A stretch of DNA of 64,000 nucleotides from an uncultured Alphaproteobacteria bacterium (GTDB taxonomy: Bacteria > Pseudomonadota > Alphaproteobacteria > UBA6615). The position numbers were made by a program, and so were the translations under genes. Under the pieces are notes generated by a model. The model was not told the DNA's origin. It saw only the letters and a program-made list of their open reading frames with translations, and made no database searches. Location: the NCBI GenBank assembly GCA_943787745.1, contig CALSNJ010000003.1, positions 62,001 to 126,000 of the forward strand. Direction: 5' to 3'. Within the stretch, counting starts at the first letter, position 1. Every line of letters starts with the position of its first letter. Shown in pieces: positions 1 through 7,598 of the stretch.

Positions 1-1037
1 AGTTCGGCGGTCGCCTGTTCCATGCGCCGTGTGGCGGAGACTGTAGCGTCGAGGCGGGCAACCGAATGCTCGATCAGCAGGACGGCACGCTGGGCGCGTT
101 CGTTCTCGGCCGGGATGGCATGTTTGAGGGGCTCGATGGATTGGGAGATGACCGCCAGCGGCGCCTTGAGCGCATGGGCATTTTCTTCTGCGGCCTGACG
201 GATGGAATCCGCGGATTCGTTCAGCACGCGGACCAGTCGGTCGAACTCTTCGGCCACCCAGTCGAGTTCGGGGATGTGGTTGCGTTCGCGAAAGGACGGG
301 TTGTCGGCGCGTCGAACCCGGATGGCACGGGCGACGGCACCGAAGCGGCGGACGTTGCGCCAGATATCGCCAAACAGACTCACGACGAGCACGACGAGCA
401 GGAGGTACATGGCGAGTGCCAGCTGGGCCTCGGCAGTTTTCCAGTAAGGCTGGCCGATGGAGGACCCCAGAAAGCTCTCGGTCGCGTTGGAGGTGACGAC
501 GATCCAGCACCCGCCGGGCAGGTTGATCGGGGTGATCGAGGTCAGAACCTCTTCTGCGCCGGCCGGGTTGGTGTAGCGCCGGGCCAGCGGCTCACCCCCG
601 GCGCAGGTATCGGGGAGGGCCCTGAAAATTCCGGTCGCCATCAGTTCGCTGCGATCGCGCTCGATATACTCAGCTGTAACCTGCGGGTTGGCGGCGATGT
701 AGAAGAATCCCTCCGCGCCCTGGACCTCGGTCGGGCGGAACAGCAGTTTGACGTTGATGTCGGGCCCCCCTATTTCCGCCAGTTGCACGCCGATTTTGGC
801 AGCAGCACCGTCACCGAAATTGGCAAGAATAGGGGTTAGCGTGGCTGCGATCAGGCGGCCTTCTTCCTGCACACTGCGTTGAAGCAGGGCCGTACGTTCG
901 ATATCGGCACTGCGGAACTGACCATAGAGCACGGCGGGAACGGTGATCAGGATCGCGATCAGCAATGCGAGCTTCGTGGCGAAAGAGCGCCAGACCATGC
1001 TCGCACGGCGCAGTGTGTTGGGGAATCGACTAGCCAT
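1..1037 (-). CDS. Sensor histidine kinase, N-terminal part (continues beyond the window)
   Basis: Membrane sensor kinase expected to phosphorylate the response regulator encoded immediately upstream. Reading from the ATG at 1037 there are 345 codons before the window edge. TM1 is about residues 21-38, followed by a periplasmic loop of about 165 residues, TM2 at about 206-224, a HAMP-like linker, and a phosphoacceptor box AHALKAPL with His288. The ATP-binding domain lies outside the window. The start overlaps the regulator's stop codon by 8 bp, so translation is probably coupled. The two-TM architecture and its OmpR-type partner resemble ChvG/ExoS kinases of alphaproteobacteria, but I cannot assign orthology and the periplasmic sensor domain is unrecognised. 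Confidence 0.88.
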   Translation of the reverse strand, partial: MASRFPNTLRRASMVWRSFATKLALLIAILITVPAVLYGQFRSADIERTALLQRSVQEEGRLIAATLTPILANFGDGAAAKIGVQLAEIGGPDINVKLLFRPTEVQGAEGFFYIAANPQVTAEYIERDRSELMATGIFRALPDTCAGGEPLARRYTNPAGAEEVLTSITPINLPGGCWIVVTSNATESFLGSSIGQPYWKTAEAQLALAMYLLLVVLVVSLFGDIWRNVRRFGAVARAIRVRRADNPSFRERNHIPELDWVAEEFDRLVRVLNESADSIRQAAEENAHALKAPLAVISQSIEPLKHAIPAENERAQRAVLLIEHSVARLDATVSATRRMEQATAE

Positions 1038-1800
1038 CCGTCTTGTCTGTCGCGACCCAGCGATAGCCGAAGCCGGTATAGGTCGCGATGGCATCAAAGT
1101 CGGAATCTACATCGCGGAATTTCTGTCGGATGCGTTTTATGAAGGTCCGCACATTGCTGCGGTAACCATCGTCCCCGGCCCCGGCCACAAAGCCCTCGCC
1201 ATGGACCAGGTCATAGATTTCGCGATAGCGAATATCCGTACCCGACCGTGTCGCGAGATGATGCACGATCTTGAATTCTGTGAGAGTCAGATCAACCCGG
1301 TTGCTCTGCCACAATGCGCGGCTTGAATCCGGATCGAGCTGCAGTGCTCCGATTTCGATCTCGCCGCTGGTTTCGTTGCTGTTCCGGTCGGGAATCTGGC
1401 GGTCGAGGATCAGTTCGATCCGCCGGCGCAGGATGGCAAAGCTGCGGGACTTTTCCACGAAATCCACCGCGCCCCCGAGAAGCGCGGCCTCTTCGTAAAT
1501 CTGATCCGACAACACGGTGAGGAACACCACCGGGACATCGATCTTGCGGGCGCGCAGATGTTTGAGGACCTCGATGCCGTTCATCTCGGGCATCTTCCAG
1601 TCCAGCAACATCAGGTCACCCCTTGCCTCGCCGCTGAAATGGTCGAGCGCGTCCTGTCCGTTTGAAAACCCACTGACGGTAAAACCAGAATCAATCAGGT
1701 TCTGCTCGAGCGATTCCCGCAACAACGCGTCATCGTCGACGATGAGAACATGGATCGGACTGTCGGGTGTTTCTGAGATGGTCTCAACCTGTGCTGTCAT
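1030..1800 (-). CDS. OmpR-family response regulator (ChvI-like)
   Basis: 256-residue DNA-binding response regulator. The receiver domain (residues about 17-130) has the acidic cluster DDD at 22-24, phosphoacceptor Asp67 in LLDWKMP, Thr95 in VVFLT and Lys117 in DFVEKSRS. A winged-helix trans_reg_C domain (about 150-250) ends in the typical YTGFGYRW. The DFVEKSRS form of the Lys motif occurs in ChvI-like regulators, but orthology is unproven. The gene sits between a lipoprotein gene, whose last 17 bp overlap its start, and its kinase, which overlaps its end by 8 bp. A plausible target is the set of 11-bp repeats in the divergent promoter region at 2487-2514. Confidence 0.92.
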   Translation of the reverse strand: MTAQVETISETPDSPIHVLIVDDDALLRESLEQNLIDSGFTVSGFSNGQDALDHFSGEARGDLMLLDWKMPEMNGIEVLKHLRARKIDVPVVFLTVLSDQIYEEAALLGGAVDFVEKSRSFAILRRRIELILDRQIPDRNSNETSGEIEIGALQLDPDSSRALWQSNRVDLTLTEFKIVHHLATRSGTDIRYREIYDLVHGEGFVAGAGDDGYRSNVRTFIKRIRQKFRDVDSDFDAIATYTGFGYRWVATDKTDG

Positions 1801-2377
1801 TGCGCTCCGCCTGGATCGAGGTCGCGCATGCTTTCAACCCGCGATCTTCCGTCTTCGTATCATTCTCAGAAACGGCTGAGCTGTTTGGCGCGGCGGATCC
1901 CACATCATAGGCAAGGATTCGTCGTGCGCGGGTTTCCAAATCCTCAAAGAAGAAAAGGTCAAGGGTGCAGGTCGCGCTGACATAGTGCCAGCGCGTGGCG
2001 GGCTGTTGACGGATGACGAAGTGCGGGGCTCCGAACAACCGCTCGGCATCGACTTCGTTCAGGCCCACAATCTTGTCAGGGTCCAGATCTGCGGCCGGCG
2101 CTTTGGCGGTCTCCGGCGTGGGCGTGGCGGTGGGCGGCCGCGGCTTGGCGCGCGGGCTGGCATCTTTGGTTTGGCCGGGTGATTTCGGCGCCCCGGCTTC
2201 CGGGTCGAAGGTTGCGGCGGTTTCATCCCGCGCTTCGCTCTCATCAACGTCGCCGAAGAGGTCCAGTGTCGAGCAACCACTCAGGACAAGCATCGCGAGT
2301 GCCGCTGCGATATATCCCGTGTGGCGCAACAGGTCGTGCCCGTTGGATGTTCCTGCTGGTCGAACCTGCGTCACCAT
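1784..2377 (-). CDS. Small lipoprotein at the head of a two-component operon
   Basis: 197-residue predicted lipoprotein. The ATG at 2377 is preferred over upstream in-frame codons because TTGGAG lies about 5 nt before it and the signal peptide then fits. The hydrophobic stretch at residues 22-33 leads to the lipobox LSGC with Cys35. Residues about 45-100 are a Pro/Ala/Thr-rich linker. The C-terminal domain carries LFGAPHFVIRQQ, a WHYVSATCTLDLFFFED block and a late Cys. The same pattern (GAP, VRR/VIR, Tyr, Ser, Cys, hydrophobic-Phe, late Cys) recurs in the lipoprotein at 23060-23461, so the two look paralogous. It overlaps the regulator by 17 bp and may modulate the kinase from the envelope. 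Function unknown. Confidence 0.85.
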   Translation of the reverse strand: MVTQVRPAGTSNGHDLLRHTGYIAAALAMLVLSGCSTLDLFGDVDESEARDETAATFDPEAGAPKSPGQTKDASPRAKPRPPTATPTPETAKAPAADLDPDKIVGLNEVDAERLFGAPHFVIRQQPATRWHYVSATCTLDLFFFEDLETRARRILAYDVGSAAPNSSAVSENDTKTEDRGLKACATSIQAERNDSTG

Positions 2378-2486
2378 TGTGCTCCAACATTTTCCGGTGT
2401 TGCCCGGGCGGCCCCCGTTTCCGCCGGAATACGATAGAACGTTTTCACCACATATTACCTCCCCAGTGGTAGCCGGGTTGGGCAAA

Positions 2487-2514
2487 TGACACAACGATGT
2501 CACAGCGTTGATAC
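2487..2514 (+). promoter_or_regulatory. Triple 11-bp direct repeat, PhoB/OmpR-type operator
   Basis: Three elements TGACAC, TGTCAC and TGATAC follow each other at 5-nt gaps (11-bp period) on the plus strand. The first two also form the inverted pair TGACA-N6-TGTCA. This is the same architecture as the pstS Pho box at 34194-34221. It lies between the divergent genes at 2377 (minus) and 2579 (plus), 64 nt before the latter's start. The binding protein could be PhoB or the adjacent ChvI-like regulator. The repeat is visible in the sequence; its function is inferred. Confidence 0.5.
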
Positions 2515-2578
2515 AACCTGGCGGACGGACTCTCGCGTACAAAGCTTGTCAAATTGTTCTGAATTTGGACGGTGTTGT

Positions 2579-3019
2579 ATGGGTCATTTTGGAGATATTG
2601 GTCGTCTCGACGGCTTTGCTGACCGGCTCTCCCGAGCGCTTCGCAGGCTTTCGATGTGTGGGTTGCGGGTGTCGGTTTTTGCCGTCTCGGTCCCGGGAGC
2701 AGAGGGACGCGATCTTTATCACATCCTGAAATCCGCCCTGTCGGACGCCTATGAAGTCGGTCGAATTGATTCTGACAATGTCGGCATCCTCTACTATGGC
2801 CCACAGCCGGGGGCGTCAGATTCGGGAACCCGGGACATGCTGCTGCGTGACCTCGTTGCGCTTTTGCCCAACAATCCACTGACGTCGCGCGCCGACCCCC
2901 ATATCCGTGCGCTCCATGTCTCCACTGCACAGGTCGTGGACACCCCTGAATTGATTGCCGCGCTTCTCGGTGCGCCGAGCCGCCGGGTTTACGCGGACCT
3001 GAAACGGCACGCTGCCTAG
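2579..3019 (+). CDS. Hypothetical protein, GGDEF-like fold without catalytic motif
   Basis: 146-residue soluble protein of no family I can name. I start it at the ATG at 2579 because the sequence becomes protein-like there; the in-frame stretch from 2486 looks like untranslated leader and holds an operator-like repeat. The pattern DGFADRLSRALRR, then VSVFAVSV, then GRIDSDNVGILYYGP resembles a shortened nucleotide-cyclase/GGDEF fold in which the GGDEF signature is replaced. An Arg/Pro/His-rich ORF on the opposite strand is probably a shadow. It is convergent with the adenosine deaminase gene. No strong ribosome binding site is visible, only GGAC about 10 nt upstream. Confidence 0.6.
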   Translation: MGHFGDIGRLDGFADRLSRALRRLSMCGLRVSVFAVSVPGAEGRDLYHILKSALSDAYEVGRIDSDNVGILYYGPQPGASDSGTRDMLLRDLVALLPNNPLTSRADPHIRALHVSTAQVVDTPELIAALLGAPSRRVYADLKRHAA

Positions 3020-3043
3020 AGGCGTTTGTCCTTCCAATCCTCT

Positions 3044-4714
3044 TCAAAACGGGTGAAATCCCGTTCCAGTTTCCATTGCAAACCGGCCTTCTCGCTGCCG
3101 GCGAGAAATTCTGTGCATGCTGGTGATGGCGACTGGGCCCCCGGCATGTCGCTTTCGACAGGCCTCGATCAGCATGCCGGTCGCAGCGTTGTCCCAGAGA
3201 CTGTCGCCCGACAGGAAGGCATAGCTCAGGCTGTTCCGCGCGAATTGTTTCAGAACCGGGTAGCCAAGGTCATAGGTCCGGGTGGCACGGGTATATTCAT
3301 GGGTCAGATCAATCCGCGACACGCCTTCGTCATCGGTGGAGAGCGTCAGGGGCACCCCTGCAGCAAGATAGGTTTCAAAGGGGTGATCCGGGCCTTCGAC
3401 CCCGAGGATGACCGCATTCGATGTCAGATTGATTTCCACCAGGATGTCGCGCGCGACCATGTCTTCCAATAGAGCATAGGGCGCATCCTCATAGAGCAGA
3501 TCAACACCATGGCCGATCCGGTTTGCGCCAGCGACATCTATGGCATCACGGATATGGAACCGCAGGTCTTTCGGGGGCACCAAACCAATGGTGAGCTCCC
3601 CGGCATGCAGAGACACGGAAACATCGGGCAGCTCGGTTCGGGCGAAGGCGATGCTGGCCATCTGTTTTCCGTAATCCGCCAGGGTGACGGGGTTGTCCTC
3701 CGGGGCCACAAAATTGATCCCGGCAACACGCGGGTCGGCCTGCACCAGTTGAAATCCGAAGATGGTCTGGGCGAAGACCTGTGGCGCAGGAAAAACACGA
3801 ATGACCTGCGCCTGGTACCGCACAGCCACATCGCACGCGGGGGGACGAGCGCCCGCACAATCAAGGATGCGCCGGGCCTCGGCCTCCATGGTGTCGATCT
3901 CGGCCCGGGTCTCGGTCACGATGGCGTCGAGGCTTGTGTCGGAAAGCTGGGCCCGCAATGTGGCAAGGTCGTCGTTCCAGATGAGGGCCGAAGCGAGCGC
4001 ACGTGCGCCGGACATCCCGGGCGACATCATGAGTTCGAGATAGCTGATATTCTGTTCGGCCGCACGGTGCATGACTTCAGCCAGCATCGCACCGGACTTT
4101 CCGTCCCCGGCGGCGTCGAAGGCGCCAAAGGTCGCGAAGAACTGGTCGTGCCCAGATCGGTCATAGATTTCGTAGTTGCGAACCGACAAGGCATCGATCA
4201 ACCGGTCACGTGTGAGGTCAGGCCCGGTCTTGCCGGTCAGCACGTCTTCCAGCGGCACAGTGCCGAACAGGGGCCGACAGGGTGGAGGCCTGAGTGCGAG
4301 CGCGGCCTGATCGACGCAAAGACTTCCGGCGCGTGCCCAGTCCAGATAGTTCTCGGCGTAGATGGCCCCGCTCAGATGGTTGTGCAGATCGCCGCCCTTC
4401 GGCATGGCGCGCAGGAACGCGGTCAGCTCTGCCGGGCGCTGTTTGAGGGTTTCAAAACGCGCCACCATCTTCGGGTCGGTGCGGAACCCTGCATCGCTGC
4501 CGAACAGTCGTGCGGAAAGATTATCCAGAACCGCCCGGGCATAAAGCTGACGCTCGGATGACGGCCCGATCGAAGTGCTGGTGTAGATTGTCGCGACCCC
4601 GATCAGCGCGATCGCGACGGCCAGAACCGTACTGATCCAGTGCCGCCTGCTGAGTATTCCGACAATGAGCAATACCGCAATTATGAGTAGAGCGGTGCCG
4701 AAGACGATATGCAT
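3044..4714 (-). CDS. Membrane-anchored adenosine deaminase-family protein
   Basis: 556-residue metal-dependent deaminase. All core motifs of the adenosine/AMP deaminase family are present: MPKGGDLHNHL (residues 104-114, metal ligands His111/His113), SLHAGE (His370, catalytic Glu373), RIGHGV (His402), LTSN (431-433) and STDDEG (Asp461/Asp462, usually STDDP). Two N-terminal hydrophobic helices (about 2-20 and 28-46) and a Cys-containing insertion suggest the catalytic domain is outside the cytoplasmic membrane. The ATG at 4714 has GGAGGAAC about 9 nt upstream. It lies 23 bp after the amidohydrolase gene and is probably co-transcribed. The likely role is purine nucleoside salvage or degradation in the periplasm; substrate is unproven. 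Confidence 0.85.
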   Translation of the reverse strand: MHIVFGTALLIIAVLLIVGILSRRHWISTVLAVAIALIGVATIYTSTSIGPSSERQLYARAVLDNLSARLFGSDAGFRTDPKMVARFETLKQRPAELTAFLRAMPKGGDLHNHLSGAIYAENYLDWARAGSLCVDQAALALRPPPCRPLFGTVPLEDVLTGKTGPDLTRDRLIDALSVRNYEIYDRSGHDQFFATFGAFDAAGDGKSGAMLAEVMHRAAEQNISYLELMMSPGMSGARALASALIWNDDLATLRAQLSDTSLDAIVTETRAEIDTMEAEARRILDCAGARPPACDVAVRYQAQVIRVFPAPQVFAQTIFGFQLVQADPRVAGINFVAPEDNPVTLADYGKQMASIAFARTELPDVSVSLHAGELTIGLVPPKDLRFHIRDAIDVAGANRIGHGVDLLYEDAPYALLEDMVARDILVEINLTSNAVILGVEGPDHPFETYLAAGVPLTLSTDDEGVSRIDLTHEYTRATRTYDLGYPVLKQFARNSLSYAFLSGDSLWDNAATGMLIEACRKRHAGGPVAITSMHRISRRQREGRFAMETGTGFHPF

Positions 4715-4737
4715 GACGGTGTTCCTCCGGACTGGAT

Positions 4738-5607
4738 TTAGAGGGCCGGGAACCCGAACAGTTCCGCGGGGTTGTCGGTCAGGATTTTCTTGCGCAAGGC
4801 TTCGTCCGGTGCCCAGTCGAGCATCAGGTCGAGCAGGTCGCCGTCATTGGGCATGGCTTCAAAGTGATCCGGGTGGGGCCAGTCTGAACCCCAGAGCAGG
4901 CGATCGGGGTTGCGCTCGATCAGAGCTTTCGCAAACGGCAGGGTGTCGGAATAGGGCAGGCCGGGTTCGGCGGTAAACCGGTTCGGCCCCGACAGCTTGA
5001 CCCAGCAGCGGCCGGTATCGAGGCATTCGAGGACGATCTTGAAGCCGGGGGAATCGATGCCCAGCTCGGCGGGCTGCCAGCCCATATGGTCGATCACGAA
5101 ATTGCCCGGGACGGACAGCATCTGGTCGCGCCAGGCGGCCGCCTCGTCGGGGCCGCGGAACCAGAATTGTGGGTGCCAGCCGAACTCATGGGTCCGGTGG
5201 ATGATGTCCATATTGATCTCGGGGCTGGCCCGGTAGGCAAAGCGTGATCCGACGACACCGGCAGTGGTCAGGATTTCCAGCTCCTTGTCGGTGATATCGG
5301 GGGCGGGCAGCGCAATCCCGCGCAGGCGGTCGGGCTCACGTGAGAGCGCATGGATCATGTACTCGTAACAATTGCCCTGAACCACGGATTGGACGATGAC
5401 GCCGCGCTCGATCCCCAGCGTGTTGTGGAGGTGCAGCATGTCGTCGAGGGTCGAATCCTCGACATCCAGCGGAGAATTGGGATTGAACGGGAAGCGCAGT
5501 TGCGGGCCGTAGAGATGAAAATGTGTGTCGGTCGCACCCGGTGGTGCTTTCAGTTTCGGCGTTTTTGGATTGCGATCGGGCGGTGGTGATTTGAGCTTCT
5601 CGGCCAT
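4738..5607 (-). CDS. Amidohydrolase-family metal hydrolase (PDC lactonase-like)
   Basis: 289-residue TIM-barrel hydrolase of the amidohydrolase_2 type. The metal-binding motif DTHFHL is at residues 27-32, FVIDHMG is central, and LLWGSDWPHPDHF near the C-terminus supplies the conserved Asp and His. The family includes 2-pyrone-4,6-dicarboxylate lactonase (LigI) and other ring-fission lactonases, so the substrate may be a lactone from aromatic breakdown; this is inference. I chose the ATG at 5607, preceded by GGGGGAAAGAAA, over a longer reading that would run into the divergent promoter. It heads a two-gene unit with the deaminase at 3044-4714 and diverges from a VOC-fold oxygenase. Confidence 0.85.
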   Translation of the reverse strand: MAEKLKSPPPDRNPKTPKLKAPPGATDTHFHLYGPQLRFPFNPNSPLDVEDSTLDDMLHLHNTLGIERGVIVQSVVQGNCYEYMIHALSREPDRLRGIALPAPDITDKELEILTTAGVVGSRFAYRASPEINMDIIHRTHEFGWHPQFWFRGPDEAAAWRDQMLSVPGNFVIDHMGWQPAELGIDSPGFKIVLECLDTGRCWVKLSGPNRFTAEPGLPYSDTLPFAKALIERNPDRLLWGSDWPHPDHFEAMPNDGDLLDLMLDWAPDEALRKKILTDNPAELFGFPAL

Positions 5608-5714
5608 TTTCTTTCCCCCTGTTGGTTCATACACGATTGAATCTTTTCTCCATTGGGGCAACACTCTTGGCCAAGTGCGTACACAAAGAATGACGCCATA
5701 CAGGGGAGAGACAG

Positions 5715-6320
5715 ATGAACGCTGTTGCGAAAATGCCGGAAACGGCCAAGGCGCGTGGCAAAATAGCACCCGCAAAACTGGCCCATGTGGTCCTGCGAAC
5801 ACAGGAGGGCCGCGTTGGAACCATTCTCGATTGGTACAAGAAGGTGCTCGAGGGTGAAGCCATGTATGAGAATCCGGCCATTGGTTTTGTGACCTATGAC
5901 ACCGAACATCACCGAATTGCAGTGCTCGCGCTGCCCGGCGTACAGGAACATGTCGATATGACCTGTGGCATGCACCACATTGCGTTCACCTATGAAAACC
6001 TTGGTGACCTGCTCAGCACGTATAACCGGATCAAGGACGAGCACGGCATCACGCCGGAATTCTGCATCAACCATGGTCCGACCACGTCGATGTACTATTT
6101 CGACCCGGACAAGAATCAGATCGAGCTTCAGGTCGACAACATTCCCGAAGAGAAGTTCGGTGAATATTTCGAGAGCGGTGAGTTCACTGACAACCCGATT
6201 GGAATCAAGTTTGACCCGGATGAATTGTCTGCGCGTCTCGCCGCCGGCGAACCCGAAGAGGTTCTGCTCAAGCGCCCGGATGGAACCCCGCCGGATTTGA
6301 GCGAGTTCCCGGTGAACTAG
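5715..6320 (+). CDS. VOC-fold protein, extradiol dioxygenase/glyoxalase-like
   Basis: 201-residue vicinal-oxygen-chelate protein. Candidate metal ligands form a two-His-one-carboxylate set: His in KLAHVVLRT (about residue 24), His in MHHIAFT (about 86-87) and Glu in NQIELQVDN (about 137). The DWYKKVLEG and MYYFDPDKN segments are typical of ring-cleavage dioxygenase-like proteins. A strong GGGGAGAG lies about 6 nt before the ATG. It is divergent from the amidohydrolase gene across about 107 bp and ends in a good terminator. Dioxygenase plus lactonase-like hydrolase suggests a small aromatic-degradation unit. The exact substrate cannot be read from sequence. Confidence 0.85.
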   Translation: MNAVAKMPETAKARGKIAPAKLAHVVLRTQEGRVGTILDWYKKVLEGEAMYENPAIGFVTYDTEHHRIAVLALPGVQEHVDMTCGMHHIAFTYENLGDLLSTYNRIKDEHGITPEFCINHGPTTSMYYFDPDKNQIELQVDNIPEEKFGEYFESGEFTDNPIGIKFDPDELSARLAAGEPEEVLLKRPDGTPPDLSEFPVN

Positions 6321-6328
6321 AAATTAGC

Positions 6329-6348
6329 AAGGGGCCCTCGGGCCCCTT
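6329..6348 (+). terminator. Rho-independent terminator after the VOC gene
   Basis: A GC-rich 9-bp inverted repeat (AAGGGGCCC and GGGCCCCTT, with the dinucleotide TC between the arms) begins 9 nt after the stop codon and is followed by CAGCTTTT. The stem is strong; the U tract is short. Confidence 0.8.
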
Positions 6349-6413
6349 CAGCTTTTCAGGAACACCGCGAATTCGCCACTTCCGGTACTTCATCACTGAC
6401 CGAGTTGAGATAC

Positions 6414-6436
6414 GCGGATCAAGTCCGCGCATGACG
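6414..6436 (-). repeat. REP-like palindrome, copy 1
   Basis: Stem GCGGA/TCCGC around TCAAG, followed by GCATGAC. Read on the minus strand it matches the core of the copy at 6521-6547 (GTCATG, CGGACTTGATCCG). The two copies face each other about 85 bp apart, as in bipartite REP elements. Palindromes of this GACTTGATC type are common between genes in alphaproteobacteria. Confidence 0.6.
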
Positions 6437-6520
6437 GGAGAGGTGATGGCATATGCGCTGAACGCTTCTATCTGCGCCGGGCGACACGGTGGTCATTGGG
6501 CAAATGCTTCATTCAATATC

Positions 6521-6547
6521 GTCATGCCCGGACTTGATCCGGGCATC
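6521..6547 (+). repeat. REP-like palindrome, copy 2
   Basis: Perfect 9-bp arms ATGCCCGGA (6524-6532) and TCCGGGCAT (6538-6546) around CTTGA. It lies 11 bp after the end of gshB on the minus strand and could also act as that gene's 3' hairpin. It is the reverse-orientation partner of the copy at 6414-6436. Confidence 0.65.
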
Positions 6548-6557
6548 CATGTTGAGG

Positions 6558-7511
6558 TCAGTCCGCCACGCTGGCCCGGCGTTTCTCGATGGCGTCCCAG
6601 ACCAGTGCAGACAAGTTCGCGTCGTCGTAGCGGTCGATTTCCTGGATGCCGGTGGGCGAGGTGACGTTGATCTCGGTCATGTAGTCGCCGATTACGTCGA
6701 TGCCCACGAAGATCAGTCCCTGTTCGCGCAATGAAGGTCCGATGGCTTTGCAGATTTCCTGCTCGCGTGCCGTCAGGTCGCTGCGCTCGGCGCGTCCACC
6801 CACATGCATGTTGGACCGGGCTTCGCCTTCGGCGGGCACCCGGTTGATGGCGCCGACGGGTTCGCCGTCCACGAGGATGATGCGTTTGTCGCCTTGTCGA
6901 ACTTCGGGCAGGTAGCGCTGGGCGATCACCGGTTCGCGGAACATCTCGGTGAACATCTCCAGCAGCGAGTTCAGGTTTTCATCACCCGGCTTGATGTGGA
7001 ACACACCCGCCCCGCCATTGCCGTAAAGCGGCTTGACGATGATGTCCTTGTACTTTTCGCGGAAGGCCATGATCTCTTCGCGCGATGAGCTGATCAGGGT
7101 TTCTGGCATCACCCCTTCAAAATGGGTGACGAACAACTTCTCGGGCGCGTTGCGGACCGAGACGGGATCGTTCACGACCAGCGTGTCGGGGTGCACATGC
7201 TCAAGTATGTGGGTGGCGGTGATGTAGGCCATGTCGAAAGGCGGGTCCTGGCGCATCAGCACGACATCCACCCCGGCAAGATCGAGGGTTTCGGCTTCGC
7301 CCAGCGTGAAGTGATTGCCCTCTTCGCGGCGCACGCTCAGGGCGCGGGCTTTGGCGATCACGCGGCCTTCGCGGAGCGAGAGATCCTGCGGCAGATAGTG
7401 GTACAGACCATGACCGCGTGTCTGCGCTTCGAGCGCGAGGGCAAAGGTCGAATCCCCGTTGATATCGATCGCATCAATCGGGTCCATCTGGATCGCGACA
7501 GCAAGGCTCAT
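6558..7511 (-). CDS. gshB: Glutathione synthase
   Basis: 317-residue ATP-grasp ligase that joins gamma-glutamylcysteine and glycine, the second step of glutathione synthesis in the cytoplasm. Length matches the family (about 315). Diagnostic stretches are [29 protein letters not shown], the ATP-grasp loop [25 protein letters not shown] and the C-terminal [15 protein letters not shown]. It follows the SirB1-family gene on the same strand across 87 bp and is probably the end of the rsmI-yraN-dolP-sirB1 direction of transcription, or has its own promoter in that gap. No gshA is in the window. Confidence 0.97.
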   Translation of the reverse strand: MSLAVAIQMDPIDAIDINGDSTFALALEAQTRGHGLYHYLPQDLSLREGRVIAKARALSVRREEGNHFTLGEAETLDLAGVDVVLMRQDPPFDMAYITATHILEHVHPDTLVVNDPVSVRNAPEKLFVTHFEGVMPETLISSSREEIMAFREKYKDIIVKPLYGNGGAGVFHIKPGDENLNSLLEMFTEMFREPVIAQRYLPEVRQGDKRIILVDGEPVGAINRVPAEGEARSNMHVGGRAERSDLTAREQEICKAIGPSLREQGLIFVGIDVIGDYMTEINVTSPTGIQEIDRYDDANLSALVWDAIEKRRASVAD

Positions 7512-7598
7512 GAAATTTGACTCCGGAAGGGTGTGAACTGCCGGTCAATCTAAGGCTTTTATGCGCGTTGGCAAACGGTCTGCCGCGTTGATGGCGTT

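Noticed and set aside
66-839. 257-codon plus-strand ORF opposite the kinase
   Set aside because: It is the antisense shadow of the sensor kinase, whose two TM helices, H-box and coupling to the regulator are clear on the minus strand.
2445-3047. 200-codon minus-strand ORF
   Set aside because: Its product is rich in Arg, Pro, His and Cys with no domain pattern; the plus-strand frame at 2579-3019 looks like a real globular protein.
3509-4561. 350-codon plus-strand ORF
   Set aside because: It is antisense to the adenosine deaminase, which has all family motifs.
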